Positions 52,605 through 61,391 of a DNA stretch of 64,000 nucleotides are shown piece after piece. Each line of letters opens with the position of its first letter. Within the stretch, counting starts at the first letter, position 1. Origin of the DNA: Runella zeae DSM 19591 (GTDB taxonomy: Bacteria > Bacteroidota > Bacteroidia > Cytophagales > Spirosomataceae); assembly GCF_000423565.1 (NCBI RefSeq), contig NZ_AUIF01000032.1, forward strand, positions 79,445-143,444. Direction: 5' to 3'. Both the position numbers and the translations under genes were made by a program. The notes beneath the pieces were generated by a model. The model did not search any database. It was not told the DNA's origin and worked only from the letters and a program-made list of their open reading frames with translations.

Positions 52605-52635
52605 TTTTCGTCCCGACACAATATCGGGACGAAAA
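52605..52635. other. Perfect 12-bp palindromic stem-loop
   Basis: TTTTCGTCCCGA (52605-52616), loop CACAATA, TCGGGACGAAAA (52624-52635). Its core is close to H3 of the three-hairpin repeat (CGTCCCGA...TCGGGACG), with a different loop and no H1 or H2. No T-run follows it on either strand, so it is not a standard terminator. Confidence 0.6.
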
Positions 52636-52658
52636 ACACGATACAAACATTATCGGAG

Positions 52659-53273
52659 ATGCTCAAAAAATATTCAGTACTTATCGGAACTATTTGTTCA
52701 GTCATCTTGCTGCTGATAGCAACGAGCCTGTATCCCGGAGGGTCATTTTCTGACAAAAACACGGTGGGCTTCGATTGGACTAAAAACTTTATCAGTAATC
52801 TATTTGCGCCCATTGCCTTGAATGGTTCTCCTAATCCTTCAAGAAATTGGGCTAGTGCCGGAATGATTTTCCTTTCGGTAAGCCTAGCTCTGTTTTTTAT
52901 TGATTTCTCTAAAAAAATCCCTCTAAAAGGTGCTTCTAAAGTCATTAAATATTGGGGTGCAGGCAGTGCGATTTGTACTTTTTTAATCGCCACACCTTGG
53001 CACGACATCATGGTTACGATTGCAAGTACGATGTTTCTCTTAGCTTTTTTTTACATTACTGTTTTTGTCTTAAAATCAAGGCTTCCTCTCTTTAAGTTCT
53101 TATGTATCATTTGCCTTCTTATCTTTTACTATACGTTGTACCTCTACGGTGCTGGTGATTTTGCATTGCTACCTATCATGCAAAAAATCACCTTTGCCAG
53201 TGCGATAGGTGTGATTTTATTGTTGCAACATTTCACCCAAAAAGAAGATTTCCAACACCTTATTAGCTCTTAA
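52659..53273 (+). CDS. Six-helix membrane protein of unknown function (DUF998-like)
   Basis: 204 aa from the ATG at 52659 (MLKKYSVLIGTICSVILLLI); an in-frame TTG at 52578 would read through the palindrome at 52605. Predicted membrane segments include VLIGTICSVILLLIATSLY, WASAGMIFLSVSLALFFID, SAICTFLIATPWHDI, IASTMFLLAFFYITVFVL, FLCIICLLIFYYTLYLYG and ITFASAIGVILLLQHF. A periplasmic loop has the motif GFDWTKNFISNLFAP. The pattern resembles DUF998-type membrane proteins, but this is a resemblance only. No regulatory features seen. Confidence 0.65.
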   Translation: MLKKYSVLIGTICSVILLLIATSLYPGGSFSDKNTVGFDWTKNFISNLFAPIALNGSPNPSRNWASAGMIFLSVSLALFFIDFSKKIPLKGASKVIKYWGAGSAICTFLIATPWHDIMVTIASTMFLLAFFYITVFVLKSRLPLFKFLCIICLLIFYYTLYLYGAGDFALLPIMQKITFASAIGVILLLQHFTQKEDFQHLISS

Positions 53274-53422
53274 TCCAATCATCCCAATCTCTGGTAAACT
53301 ATCCAATAATCCAGAAGGATAAGGCATTACGAATTTAATGAATGAAACAATAGCCTTGAATAGTGCAATTGGAGTATGTATTTAAAAGCAATCTTTTGGT
53401 AGATATTCCAATTTCACAGTTT

Positions 53423-55348
53423 ATGGACACCCATCAAATCTCTTCTATTTTAGAAAAAATAAAAACCGTTAAAGTAGCCGTTTATGGCGACTTCTGTTTG
53501 GATGCGTATTGGATCATGGATACGCGCAAATCGGAGGTTTCAATCGAAACTGGCCTGCAAGCTGAGGCCGTCGAAAAACATTACTATTCGCCAGGAGGAG
53601 CTGCCAACGTAGTGGCCAACCTCGCCGCTTTGACACCCGCCCAACTAAAGGTAATTGGCGTAGTAGGCGATGATATTTATGGCCGCGAACTCACCGCTCA
53701 ACTCCAACAGCTGGGTGCTGATACAAGCGCTCTTATTATTCAAAAAGAGCATTTTCAAACTTATTCTTATCTAAAAAGATACGTAGAAGGCGTAGAAGAA
53801 CCTCGTATTGACTTTGGGGTTTATAACAGCCGCACCGAAGAAACGGATTATAAAATACTCGCTGGCTTAGAAGAAGCCCTCCAAACTTACGATGCTCTCA
53901 TTTTCAATCAGCAAGTACTGGGGAGCATTACCAATGAATCGTTTATCGAAAGAGCCAATGACCTTTTCAACGAATACAGCAACAAAATCATCTTAGTTGA
54001 TTCGCGTCATTTCAATGAGCGTTTTTCTAACGTATATCGTAAAGTGAACGATGCAGAAGCTGCTCATCTCAACGGCGTACAAGTGGAGCCTCGTACCATG
54101 CTTCCAAGAACGGATGTGCTACACTATGGTCAATCTCTTTTTCAACAATCCCAAAAACCAGTATTTGTGACCTGTGGTGCAAGAGGTATCACGGCTTTTG
54201 ACAAGGAAGGTTCGCATGAGTTTCCGGGCTTGCAGCTCACTTCCCAACTCGATACCGTAGGTGCGGGCGATACCGTCATTAGTGCCATTACGTTGTGTTT
54301 GGCGGCGGGAATAACGCCTGCCGAAGCGGCACAATTTGCCAATTTTGCGGCGGCGGTTACGGTCCAAAAATTATTCATTACGGGTACGGCCAATGCCGAA
54401 GAAATCTTGGCAATCAGCAAAGACCCCAATTATGTTTATCAACCTGATTTGGCCGAAAATCCCCGCCAAGCGGTGTATTTGCCTGGTACCGAAACCGAGC
54501 TATGCGACCCTGCGGTTTTAGACAAACTCGGCCACATCAAATATGCTGTCTTTGACCACGATGGTACAATCAGCACGCTACGCCACGGTTGGGAAGAAAT
54601 CATGGAGCCGGTGATGATGAAAGCGATTTTGGGAGATTCGTACGATACTATCGACCAAGCGGGTTTCAATAAAGTAAAGCGACAAGTACAGGAGTTTATC
54701 CACAAAACCACTGGTATTCAGACCATTTACCAAATGGAGGGTCTGGTCAATATGGTACGCGAAGCAGGCTATGTACCCGAAGACAAGATTTTGGACAAGT
54801 TCCAATACAAAGAAATTTATAACGACGGCTTGATGGAGTTGGTCAACAAGCGCCTCGCCAAATTGCAAGCAGGTGAGCTGGATTGGGAAGATTATACCAT
54901 GAAAGGAGCCGTGGCCTTTTTGAAAGAATTGCAAGCAAGAGGTGTGGTGATGTACCTGGCAAGTGGCACAGACGTAGATGATGTGCGCAACGAAGCTACC
55001 GTGTTGGGCTATGCTGATTTGTTTGAGGGTGGTATTTATGGCGCTTTACGCGAATACACTAAGTTTTCTAAAAAGATGATTATTGAGCGCATTATTCGCG
55101 ACAACAACCTCAACGGCAACGAGCTAGCCGTATTTGGAGATGGTCCCGACGAAATCCGCGAAGGACGCCGCTTTGGAGGAATCTCGGTAGGAATTACGAG
55201 CAACGAAGTACAACGTCATGGCCATAACCTCGACAAACGTCCTCGTCTTGTAAAAGCAGGGGCGCAACTCATCATTCCCGACTTTTCGCAGTACCAAAAA
55301 CTCATCAGTCTTTTGTTTAAAGAAGCAGAAGTATCCGAAACTGTCTAA
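53423..55348 (+). CDS. PfkB-family sugar kinase fused to a HAD-superfamily phosphatase
   Basis: 641 aa from the ATG at 53423; a GTG at 53363 would add 20 residues. Residues about 15-335 are a ribokinase/PfkB kinase, closest in feel to RfaE/HldE-type sugar kinases: VAVYGDFCLDAYW, HYYSPGGAANVVANLAAL, VVGDDIYGREL and the catalytic DTVGAGDTVISA (Asp283 as base). Residues about 370-630 are a HAD hydrolase: motif I YAVFDHDGTIS (Asp378/Asp380), Thr in VMYLASGTDVDD and motif IV AVFGDGPDEIREG. Both active sites look intact. It may make a bisphosphate and then remove one phosphate, as in heptose synthesis, but pathway and substrate are not shown by the sequence. It ends at a strong terminator. Confidence 0.88.
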   Translation: MDTHQISSILEKIKTVKVAVYGDFCLDAYWIMDTRKSEVSIETGLQAEAVEKHYYSPGGAANVVANLAALTPAQLKVIGVVGDDIYGRELTAQLQQLGADTSALIIQKEHFQTYSYLKRYVEGVEEPRIDFGVYNSRTEETDYKILAGLEEALQTYDALIFNQQVLGSITNESFIERANDLFNEYSNKIILVDSRHFNERFSNVYRKVNDAEAAHLNGVQVEPRTMLPRTDVLHYGQSLFQQSQKPVFVTCGARGITAFDKEGSHEFPGLQLTSQLDTVGAGDTVISAITLCLAAGITPAEAAQFANFAAAVTVQKLFITGTANAEEILAISKDPNYVYQPDLAENPRQAVYLPGTETELCDPAVLDKLGHIKYAVFDHDGTISTLRHGWEEIMEPVMMKAILGDSYDTIDQAGFNKVKRQVQEFIHKTTGIQTIYQMEGLVNMVREAGYVPEDKILDKFQYKEIYNDGLMELVNKRLAKLQAGELDWEDYTMKGAVAFLKELQARGVVMYLASGTDVDDVRNEATVLGYADLFEGGIYGALREYTKFSKKMIIERIIRDNNLNGNELAVFGDGPDEIREGRRFGGISVGITSNEVQRHGHNLDKRPRLVKAGAQLIIPDFSQYQKLISLLFKEAEVSETV

Positions 55349-55359
55349 ACCTGACCCTG

Positions 55360-55392
55360 CCCTCTCCTTGCTTAGGAGAGGGTTCCTTTTTT
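55360..55392 (+). terminator. Intrinsic terminator after the kinase-phosphatase gene
   Basis: CCCTCTCCT (55360-55368), a 5-nt loop, AGGAGAGGG (55374-55382), then TTCCTTTTTT. Confidence 0.88.
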
Positions 55393-55445
55393 GTACCTGA
55401 TTCCACAAAACTTCTCTTCAAAAATCAGTCTTTTATTTGCCTACG

Positions 55446-57830
55446 ATGCTCAAAAATACCTCTCTACGTTTACTGACTTTTGGCATTTGTGCCTCTTTCT
55501 TTCTCGCCTGTTCGTCGGGCAAAGGTAGTAAAGACCCCGTCGATTATGTTGACCCCTTCAATGGCACCGACTTTTTTGGACATACCTTTCCAGGGGCTAC
55601 TCTGCCTTACGGCATGGTACAGCTAAGTCCCGACCATGACGTAAAAGGATGGACCTATGCGGCAGGTTATGTTTATTCCGACAGTTCAATTATTGGATTT
55701 AGCCATACTCATTTTAGCGGCGTAGGTATGACTACGGGAGGAGATATCTTGGTCATGCCCACCGTAGGCGACAAAGTCCAAACTTCACCCGGAAGTAAAG
55801 AAGACCCTGATTCGGGCTATCGGTCGCGTTATGACAAAAAAGATGAAACGGCATCGCCGGGTTATTATTCAGTATTGCTCAAAGATGGCAATATCAAAGC
55901 CGAACTAAGTGCCACTAAACGCGTGGGAGTGCATCGTTATACTTTTCCTGCCTCTCGCAAATCAACGATTTTGATGGATATTGGCCACGAAATTGGGGGC
56001 AATGCCGAAAGTGGCGAATCGTTTGTAAAAATGGTCAATGATTCGACCTTGGAAGGATACAAAGACGCCAACGGTACGCCTATTTTTTTTGTAGCCAAAT
56101 TCAATCGTCCTTTTGAATACTACGGTACTTGGGACAACGACTACAAAACGCCCGAATCTGCCGAAGGATATTGGCCTTACAAAAACGAAGAAAAAGGCTT
56201 GAACATTGGTTTTTTTGTGGGTTATCAAACCCAAAAAGATGACCAAGTAGTGGTAAAAGTGGCGATTTCGCACGTGAGCGTTGAAGGAGCTCGCAAAAAC
56301 CTCCAAGCGGAAGTGCCTCATTGGGATTTTGACAAAGTAAAAAATGAAGCTCGTCAAACATGGAATGATGAACTTGCACGAGTAAGTATCAAAACTGATA
56401 ATGAAGCCCAAAAACAGATTTTTTATACCGCTCTTTATCGCAGCTTGCTTGCTCAATACATCAGTCAGGACGTAGATGGACAATATATGGGTATGGACAA
56501 AAAAATCCATACGGCTCAAAACTACGATTTTTATCCTTCGTTTTCGTGCTGGGATACGTATCGTAGCCAACACCCTCTACTGACGCTCATTGCGCCCAAC
56601 CACGTCAATGATTTTATTAAATCTATCGACGCCAAAGCCAAGGAATTTGGATGGCTTCCCGCCCAACACTTCCGTAATACTTACCGCCCAAGCATGGTAG
56701 GCGACCACCTCATACCAGTCATTGTAGACGCGTATTTCAAAGGCTACCGCGATTGGGACATCGAAGCACTTTATACTGCCATGCGGCGCAAAGCCCTCGA
56801 ATCTCCCCCCGATAGCATCCCCGCATCGGCGGGTAGAGCAGGTTTGGCGGATTATATTCGACTGGGATATGCTCCTTGCGACCGTACCACCGAGTCGGTG
56901 CCCAATACAATGGAGCTTGCCTATGATGATTGGTGCATCGCCAGATTGGCCGAAGCATTAGGCAAAAAAGAAGATGCCGCTCTTTTTTATAAACGCGCCC
57001 AAAACTACCGTAATGTGTTTGATGCTTCTACGGCTTTTATGCGCCCGCGCCGCGAAAATGGCAATTGGCTCGAAGCCCTTGGCAACAATCAACAAGCCAT
57101 TGATTCGGTAGGAAGTCATCATTATTACCGATACTTCGATCCTCTCTTGGTTGGACGCCGCCCCAACCGCCACTATACCGAATCCAATGCTTGGCAGTAT
57201 CTGTGGTCGGTCCAACATGACCCCGCTGGCTTAATCCAACTCCTCGGTGGTGACAAAGCCTTTACCCAAAAACTTGATACATTTTTTAATATGGATGCGT
57301 CCATTACACCGCCCAAATACGTAGGCGTGGTGGGTACCATTGGGCAGTATGTACACGGCAATCAACCCTCACATCATGTAGCCTATCTCTACAATTATGC
57401 CGCTGCGCCTTGGAAAACCCAATATTGGGCGCGGGAGGTCATGGAGCGTTTTTATCGTACAGGTCCTACTGGTTTATGTGGCAACGAAGACATGGGTTCG
57501 CTCTCTTCGTGGTATCTATTGAGCAGTATGGGGATATACTCCGTTGCCCCTGGAAGTACCCAATATACGATTGGAAGTCCCTTGTTTGATGAAGTAGAAT
57601 TTAAGGTAAAAGAAGATAAAACGTTCAAAATCATTGCTAAAAACACCTCTTCTCAAAATCGTTATATTCAGTCAGCTACGCTCAATGGGCAGCCTTTTGA
57701 CCGTACATGGATTGACCATTCTGAAATCATGAAAGGAGGCGAGTTGGTTTTTGAAATGGGCGATAAACCCAATCAATCATGGGGGACTCAAAAAAATGCA
57801 GCCCCTTATTCTCAAAGCGCAAAACTTTAA
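55446..57830 (+). CDS. GH92-family alpha-mannosidase lipoprotein
   Basis: Ca2+-dependent exo-alpha-mannosidase family, releasing mannose from N-glycan-like or yeast-type mannans. 794 aa from the ATG at 55446 with a lipoprotein signal ending SFFLACSS, so it is anchored on the cell surface or in the periplasm. N-terminal domain: DYVDPFNGTDFFGHTFPGAT, YGMVQLSPDHDVKGWTYAAG and IIGFSHTHFSGVGM. Helical barrel: FSCWDTYRSQHPLLTLIAPN, then the catalytic block GLCGNEDMGSLSSWYLLSSM and GIYSVAPGSTQYTIGSPLFD. It begins a plus-strand group with the YdjC-type and sialidase-like genes. Confidence 0.94.
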   Translation: MLKNTSLRLLTFGICASFFLACSSGKGSKDPVDYVDPFNGTDFFGHTFPGATLPYGMVQLSPDHDVKGWTYAAGYVYSDSSIIGFSHTHFSGVGMTTGGDILVMPTVGDKVQTSPGSKEDPDSGYRSRYDKKDETASPGYYSVLLKDGNIKAELSATKRVGVHRYTFPASRKSTILMDIGHEIGGNAESGESFVKMVNDSTLEGYKDANGTPIFFVAKFNRPFEYYGTWDNDYKTPESAEGYWPYKNEEKGLNIGFFVGYQTQKDDQVVVKVAISHVSVEGARKNLQAEVPHWDFDKVKNEARQTWNDELARVSIKTDNEAQKQIFYTALYRSLLAQYISQDVDGQYMGMDKKIHTAQNYDFYPSFSCWDTYRSQHPLLTLIAPNHVNDFIKSIDAKAKEFGWLPAQHFRNTYRPSMVGDHLIPVIVDAYFKGYRDWDIEALYTAMRRKALESPPDSIPASAGRAGLADYIRLGYAPCDRTTESVPNTMELAYDDWCIARLAEALGKKEDAALFYKRAQNYRNVFDASTAFMRPRRENGNWLEALGNNQQAIDSVGSHHYYRYFDPLLVGRRPNRHYTESNAWQYLWSVQHDPAGLIQLLGGDKAFTQKLDTFFNMDASITPPKYVGVVGTIGQYVHGNQPSHHVAYLYNYAAAPWKTQYWAREVMERFYRTGPTGLCGNEDMGSLSSWYLLSSMGIYSVAPGSTQYTIGSPLFDEVEFKVKEDKTFKIIAKNTSSQNRYIQSATLNGQPFDRTWIDHSEIMKGGELVFEMGDKPNQSWGTQKNAAPYSQSAKL

Positions 57831-57847
57831 AATCACTTCATCCAACG

Positions 57848-58909
57848 ATGTTTTACAAAACACTTAAAACATGGGTAGTTGCGTCCGCTGCTATCATGCC
57901 CCTAGTGAGCAATGCCCAGCAAACTTATGCCGAGCAACTCGGTTGGCCCAAAGGTGCTAAGATAGTCATATTCCACGTAGACGACCCCGGTATGTCGTAC
58001 TCTTCCAATCAAGGCACTATCAAGTCGGTAGAACAAGGCGTAGCTACTTCGTGTAGCATTATGTTTCCTTGCCCTTGGTCGGCGAGTTTTGTAAATTATA
58101 TTCTGAAGAGCAATCCTAATTTAGATGCAGGCGTGCATCTTACGCTTACCTCAGAATGGCGCGATTATCGCTGGACACCCTTGGCGGGATTTCAGAATGT
58201 ACCTAGTCTGGTGGACAAAGAAGGTAATCTATGGCACGAAGTAGCCCAAGTGGTTAAAAATGGTACCGCCGACGATGTTGAAAAAGAAATCAGAGCACAA
58301 GTAGAACGTGCCCTTCGCATGGGACTTAAACCTACTCACCTCGATTCTCACATGGGGACACTCTTTGCGCATCAACCTTTTTTGGAAAGATATATCAAAG
58401 TAGGGGCTGAGTACGGAATTCCGGTGATGTTTCCGGGCGGCAACAATAAGCTCCTTCGCGAATGTCAGCTACATCCTGTTATCAAGAAGCTCAAAGCCGA
58501 AGGAAAATGGAAAGAAGGTATGCAACTTCCCGACCCTGAATTGCTCAAAATGACGGGGCCCGTAGGTCGCAAAATCTGGAGTTTGGGCTTGCCCGTATTA
58601 GATGATTTACACACCATTAGCGGTGATTGGAAACCCGAAACCTCTAATCCTACCCCTGAAGAATGGGGCAAATACAAAGCACAAAAGTTCATCGAAACGC
58701 TAGACGCTATGCAGCCAGGTTTGGCAATGTTTATCATTCACAGTAGCGACATTACGGATGCTTTCAAGCACATCAGCGCTTCTGGAGGCTCACGCTACGC
58801 CGATATGCTTTCGATGATGAGTCCAGAACTGAAAGCCCACATTCAATCCAAAGGAATCATCCTCACAACTTGGCGCGAGGTAATGGAACGCCGCAAGAAA
58901 GTAAAGTAG
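57848..58909 (+). CDS. Exported YdjC/ChbG-family carbohydrate deacetylase
   Basis: 353 aa from the ATG at 57848 with signal peptide MFYKTLKTWVVASAAIMPLV...SNAQ. It starts 17 bp after the GH92 stop; a longer upstream reading would overlap GH92 out of frame. Family blocks: VIFHVDDPGMSYSSNQGTIK (metal-binding Asp), NLDAGVHLTLTSEWRDYRW and KPTHLDSHMGTLFAHQPFLE (His-containing metal site). The YdjC family removes N-acetyl groups from chitin-type oligosaccharides, so with the alpha-mannosidase it suggests glycans containing mannose and N-acetylhexosamine. Export is unusual compared with cytosolic ChbG. Confidence 0.9.
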   Translation: MFYKTLKTWVVASAAIMPLVSNAQQTYAEQLGWPKGAKIVIFHVDDPGMSYSSNQGTIKSVEQGVATSCSIMFPCPWSASFVNYILKSNPNLDAGVHLTLTSEWRDYRWTPLAGFQNVPSLVDKEGNLWHEVAQVVKNGTADDVEKEIRAQVERALRMGLKPTHLDSHMGTLFAHQPFLERYIKVGAEYGIPVMFPGGNNKLLRECQLHPVIKKLKAEGKWKEGMQLPDPELLKMTGPVGRKIWSLGLPVLDDLHTISGDWKPETSNPTPEEWGKYKAQKFIETLDAMQPGLAMFIIHSSDITDAFKHISASGGSRYADMLSMMSPELKAHIQSKGIILTTWREVMERRKKVK

Positions 58910-58928
58910 AAATTGCAAATGACCAATT

Positions 58929-58959
58929 ACCCTAACAAGGGTTTGAACTTTGTTAGGGT
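58929..58959 (+). terminator. Weak hairpin between the deacetylase and sialidase-like genes
   Basis: ACCCTAACAA (58929-58938) pairs with TTGTTAGGGT (58950-58959); the T-run after it is poor (TTCATGATTT). Possible partial terminator or processing site. Confidence 0.4.
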
Positions 58960-58981
58960 TTCATGATTTAACAATGATTAC

Positions 58982-60163
58982 ATGAAAAAAATAACCTTAT
59001 TATTATTCCTTTTGAGTTTTTTTGTTGTGCCGTCAATGGTGGCTCAAACCTCCCCTATTGTTCGTCATAATCTCATTTTTACGCCTCAAGAAAAACACGT
59101 GCATGGCAGTAGCTTGGTAAGCCTGCCCAATGGTGATTTTCTGGCTGCGTGGTTTTATGGTAGTGGCGAGCGCACCGCCGACGATGTCAAAATCATGGGA
59201 GCCCGACTCAAAAAAGGCGAAACTCAATGGAGTGAGCCTTTTGAAATGGCTGATACGCCACACCTTCCTGATTGTAATCCTGTATTGTTTTTAAATCAAC
59301 AAGGCAAACTTTTTTTGGTGTGGATTGCGGTTCAGGCCAATCAATGGGAGCAATCTATTTTGCGCTTCAAAACTTCTACCAATTATACCAAAAGCGGAGC
59401 ACCCGTCTGGGAATGGCAAGACAATATTTTGCTCAAACCTGATGAGCGTTTTGCCAAAGAGGTAGCCGATAAATTCAAAAAATTACCAGATTACACCGCC
59501 GGGTGGGCTGGCTATGCCCCCAAATACGACGATATGATTATCGAAGCAGCCAAAGACGCCCCCAAGCGAAGCATCGGCTGGATGACCCGCATCAAACCCC
59601 TCCAAATGGATAATGGCCGCATTGTATTGCCGCTTTATTCGGATGGCTACAATTTTTCGATGATGGCGATTTCAGAAGATTTTGGGGCTACTTGGCGACC
59701 TAGTCTCCCACTCGTAGGCCGTGGGCCGATTCAACCCGCACTTGCCCAACGCAAAAATGGCAACCTCGTAGCTTATCTGCGCGATAGCGGCGACGAACCT
59801 ACGCGTGTACACATAAGCGAATCTTCAGACAAGGGAGAAAGCTGGACAGCTTCTACCAAAACAGAGATTCCTAACACGGCAAGCGTAGAACTATTGAATT
59901 TGAAAGATGGACGCTGGGCATTTTTAGGAAACGACATCGACGACGGGCGTTATCGCGTTAGTTTGTATCTTTCGGACGATGAAGGTAAAACTTGGAAATG
60001 GAAAACGCGCCTCGAAGATCACCCCCGCGACAAAGGAGGATATTCTTATCCTTGTTTGGTTCAAACCGCCGATGGTCTTTTACACATTACTTACTCTCAT
60101 CATGCCGACAACAAAGCGAAATCAATCAAATATGTGGTCGTGGATCCTCAAAAAATGAAATAA
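58982..60163 (+). CDS. Exported sialidase-like six-bladed propeller protein
   Basis: 393 aa with signal peptide MKKITLLLFLLSFFVVPSMV...AQ. Asp-box motifs recur: SEDFGATWRPS, SSDKGESWTAS and SDDEGKTWKWK, on a BNR/sialidase propeller. LGRGPIQPALAQRKNGNLVA and GGYSYPCLVQTADGLLHITY match the region of exo-sialidase-like proteins of the Bacteroidetes and Planctomycetes, many of which are not true sialidases. The arginine triad cannot be assigned with confidence. The substrate is probably a sugar acid or another terminal sugar on the glycan targeted by the neighbouring GH92 and deacetylase. Confidence 0.85.
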   Translation: MKKITLLLFLLSFFVVPSMVAQTSPIVRHNLIFTPQEKHVHGSSLVSLPNGDFLAAWFYGSGERTADDVKIMGARLKKGETQWSEPFEMADTPHLPDCNPVLFLNQQGKLFLVWIAVQANQWEQSILRFKTSTNYTKSGAPVWEWQDNILLKPDERFAKEVADKFKKLPDYTAGWAGYAPKYDDMIIEAAKDAPKRSIGWMTRIKPLQMDNGRIVLPLYSDGYNFSMMAISEDFGATWRPSLPLVGRGPIQPALAQRKNGNLVAYLRDSGDEPTRVHISESSDKGESWTASTKTEIPNTASVELLNLKDGRWAFLGNDIDDGRYRVSLYLSDDEGKTWKWKTRLEDHPRDKGGYSYPCLVQTADGLLHITYSHHADNKAKSIKYVVVDPQKMK

Positions 60164-60170
60164 CCTAATT

Positions 60171-60205
60171 AACCACTAAGACACATCCTTAGTGTCTTAG
60201 TGGTT
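60171..60205. terminator. Bidirectional terminator between convergent genes
   Basis: AACCACTAAGACAC (60171-60184), a 7-nt loop, GTGTCTTAGTGGTT (60192-60205): a 14-bp perfect stem between the stops of the sialidase-like gene and the SGNH hydrolase gene. Confidence 0.75.
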
Positions 60206-60214
60206 AAGATAAAA

Positions 60215-61060
60215 TTACTTCTTCATAAGCTTCACCAATTTTTTGGAAATCACCTCATAGCCTGCATCAGAAGGGTGCAACCCGTCGTAAGTCATGGCGA
60301 TTGACTCTACGGGATAAGGGTATTCGTCGGTTTCGGGATTGAAAGGCACTTCGATGAAATGAGGATAAGCGTAGTTTTTATATTGCCCCGTTTGAGGATC
60401 TTTGAGCCTTTTGAATTTTACCAGTTTCTTCATTCCCAACTTTTTGTCGTGATATAAGTCCACCACTGGCAGCTGTTCGTGCTTTCCAATTTCCTTAATA
60501 GCATCCGCAAACTGCTCCAACATCTGCCCTTTCTTGTCTTTGTAGGAGCCGTAGGCATTGTTTTTGAAGTTGGCGATATACACAAAATCAACTCGCTGCA
60601 TAGGCGTAATCAAAATGATTTTAGCAGCAGGATTTAGGCTACGCAATTTATTGATAATCACCCTAAAAGACCCATACAAGGTTCCAAATCCCGTATTGTT
60701 TTCATAATCGGATCGAGTCCCCAAAGGACGGCCTCCCCACCAATCGTTTGTACCCAAAAAAACAGAGTAAACATCGGCTTTCACCAAATTCAGACTTTCG
60801 ATTTTTTCGGCAATCCGCGCCGCCGTCCAGCCATTATGCCCTTGGTTGATGTATTGGATATGAGGCAATTGTTCGGTCACCATCGTCATATATCCTTTGG
60901 TGACACGATTGCCCGTCTCATTTTGGTGGTCGTTGAGATACGTAATAGAATCTCCAAGTGCCACCCACGTGATTTTTTCGGTAGAAAATGAACTTAAAAT
61001 ACCAATCACTACTACCCATAAAAGCCATTTTTTTAACCCCTTTGTTGGATACATATTCAT
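60215..61060 (-). CDS. Exported SGNH/GDSL-family hydrolase
   Basis: 281 aa from the ATG at 60+1000 (61060); M4 at 61054 is an alternative. Signal or anchor KWLLWVVVIGILSSFS. The four SGNH blocks are standard: block I TWVALGDSITYL (nucleophile Ser), block II region INQGHNGWTAARI (Gly), block III SVFLGTNDWWGG (Asn) and block V YDGLHPSDAGYEVI (Asp/His). Expected to remove acetyl or other acyl groups from glycans. Unlike the SGNH gene at 13101, all canonical residues are present. It is convergent to the sialidase-like gene with a shared terminator. Confidence 0.9.
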   Translation of the reverse strand: MNMYPTKGLKKWLLWVVVIGILSSFSTEKITWVALGDSITYLNDHQNETGNRVTKGYMTMVTEQLPHIQYINQGHNGWTAARIAEKIESLNLVKADVYSVFLGTNDWWGGRPLGTRSDYENNTGFGTLYGSFRVIINKLRSLNPAAKIILITPMQRVDFVYIANFKNNAYGSYKDKKGQMLEQFADAIKEIGKHEQLPVVDLYHDKKLGMKKLVKFKRLKDPQTGQYKNYAYPHFIEVPFNPETDEYPYPVESIAMTYDGLHPSDAGYEVISKKLVKLMKK

Positions 61061-61391
61061 CAAAATTTGTTTTTTAAATTGTTTAGTTTATATGATTTGC
61101 GTCGGAGACGCAGCTCCATTGTGACCCAAATGACAGTTTGGCTCAAGCCATTGCTCGTATGTCAGCGATAACGGCGATTTGTTTAAAAGTGTACCAATTT
61201 GCACCTTTATTTAAAGGTATTTTCTTCCATTTTATCCTTACTTGTGACTACAAGGTTCTAGGGTTTGGTTTCTCTTGTTTGTTTTTTTCTTTCTTCCAAA
61301 ATAGCCTACGCAATGAGATACAGCGTACTATAAATATTCATTCAAAAACGAAATTTTATTTATTACTAACCAACACCAATATTCCCTTTTT
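61061..61391. other. Gene-free spacer between the SGNH and propeller/barrel genes
   Basis: AT-rich divergent intergenic region. The only structure noticed is GCGTCGGAGACGC (61099-61111), a fragment of the H2 stem of the three-hairpin repeat. No promoter, terminator or small gene could be supported. Confidence 0.45.

Noticed and set aside
52605..52635. Palindrome as a terminator of the ALDH gene or a full repeat copy
   Set aside because: Followed by As rather than Ts on the plus strand and lacks H1 and H2; kept only as a structural feature.
61099..61111. GCGTCGGAGACGC as another copy of the three-hairpin repeat
   Set aside because: Only 13 bp of the H2 stem; could be chance or a remnant, too short to call.
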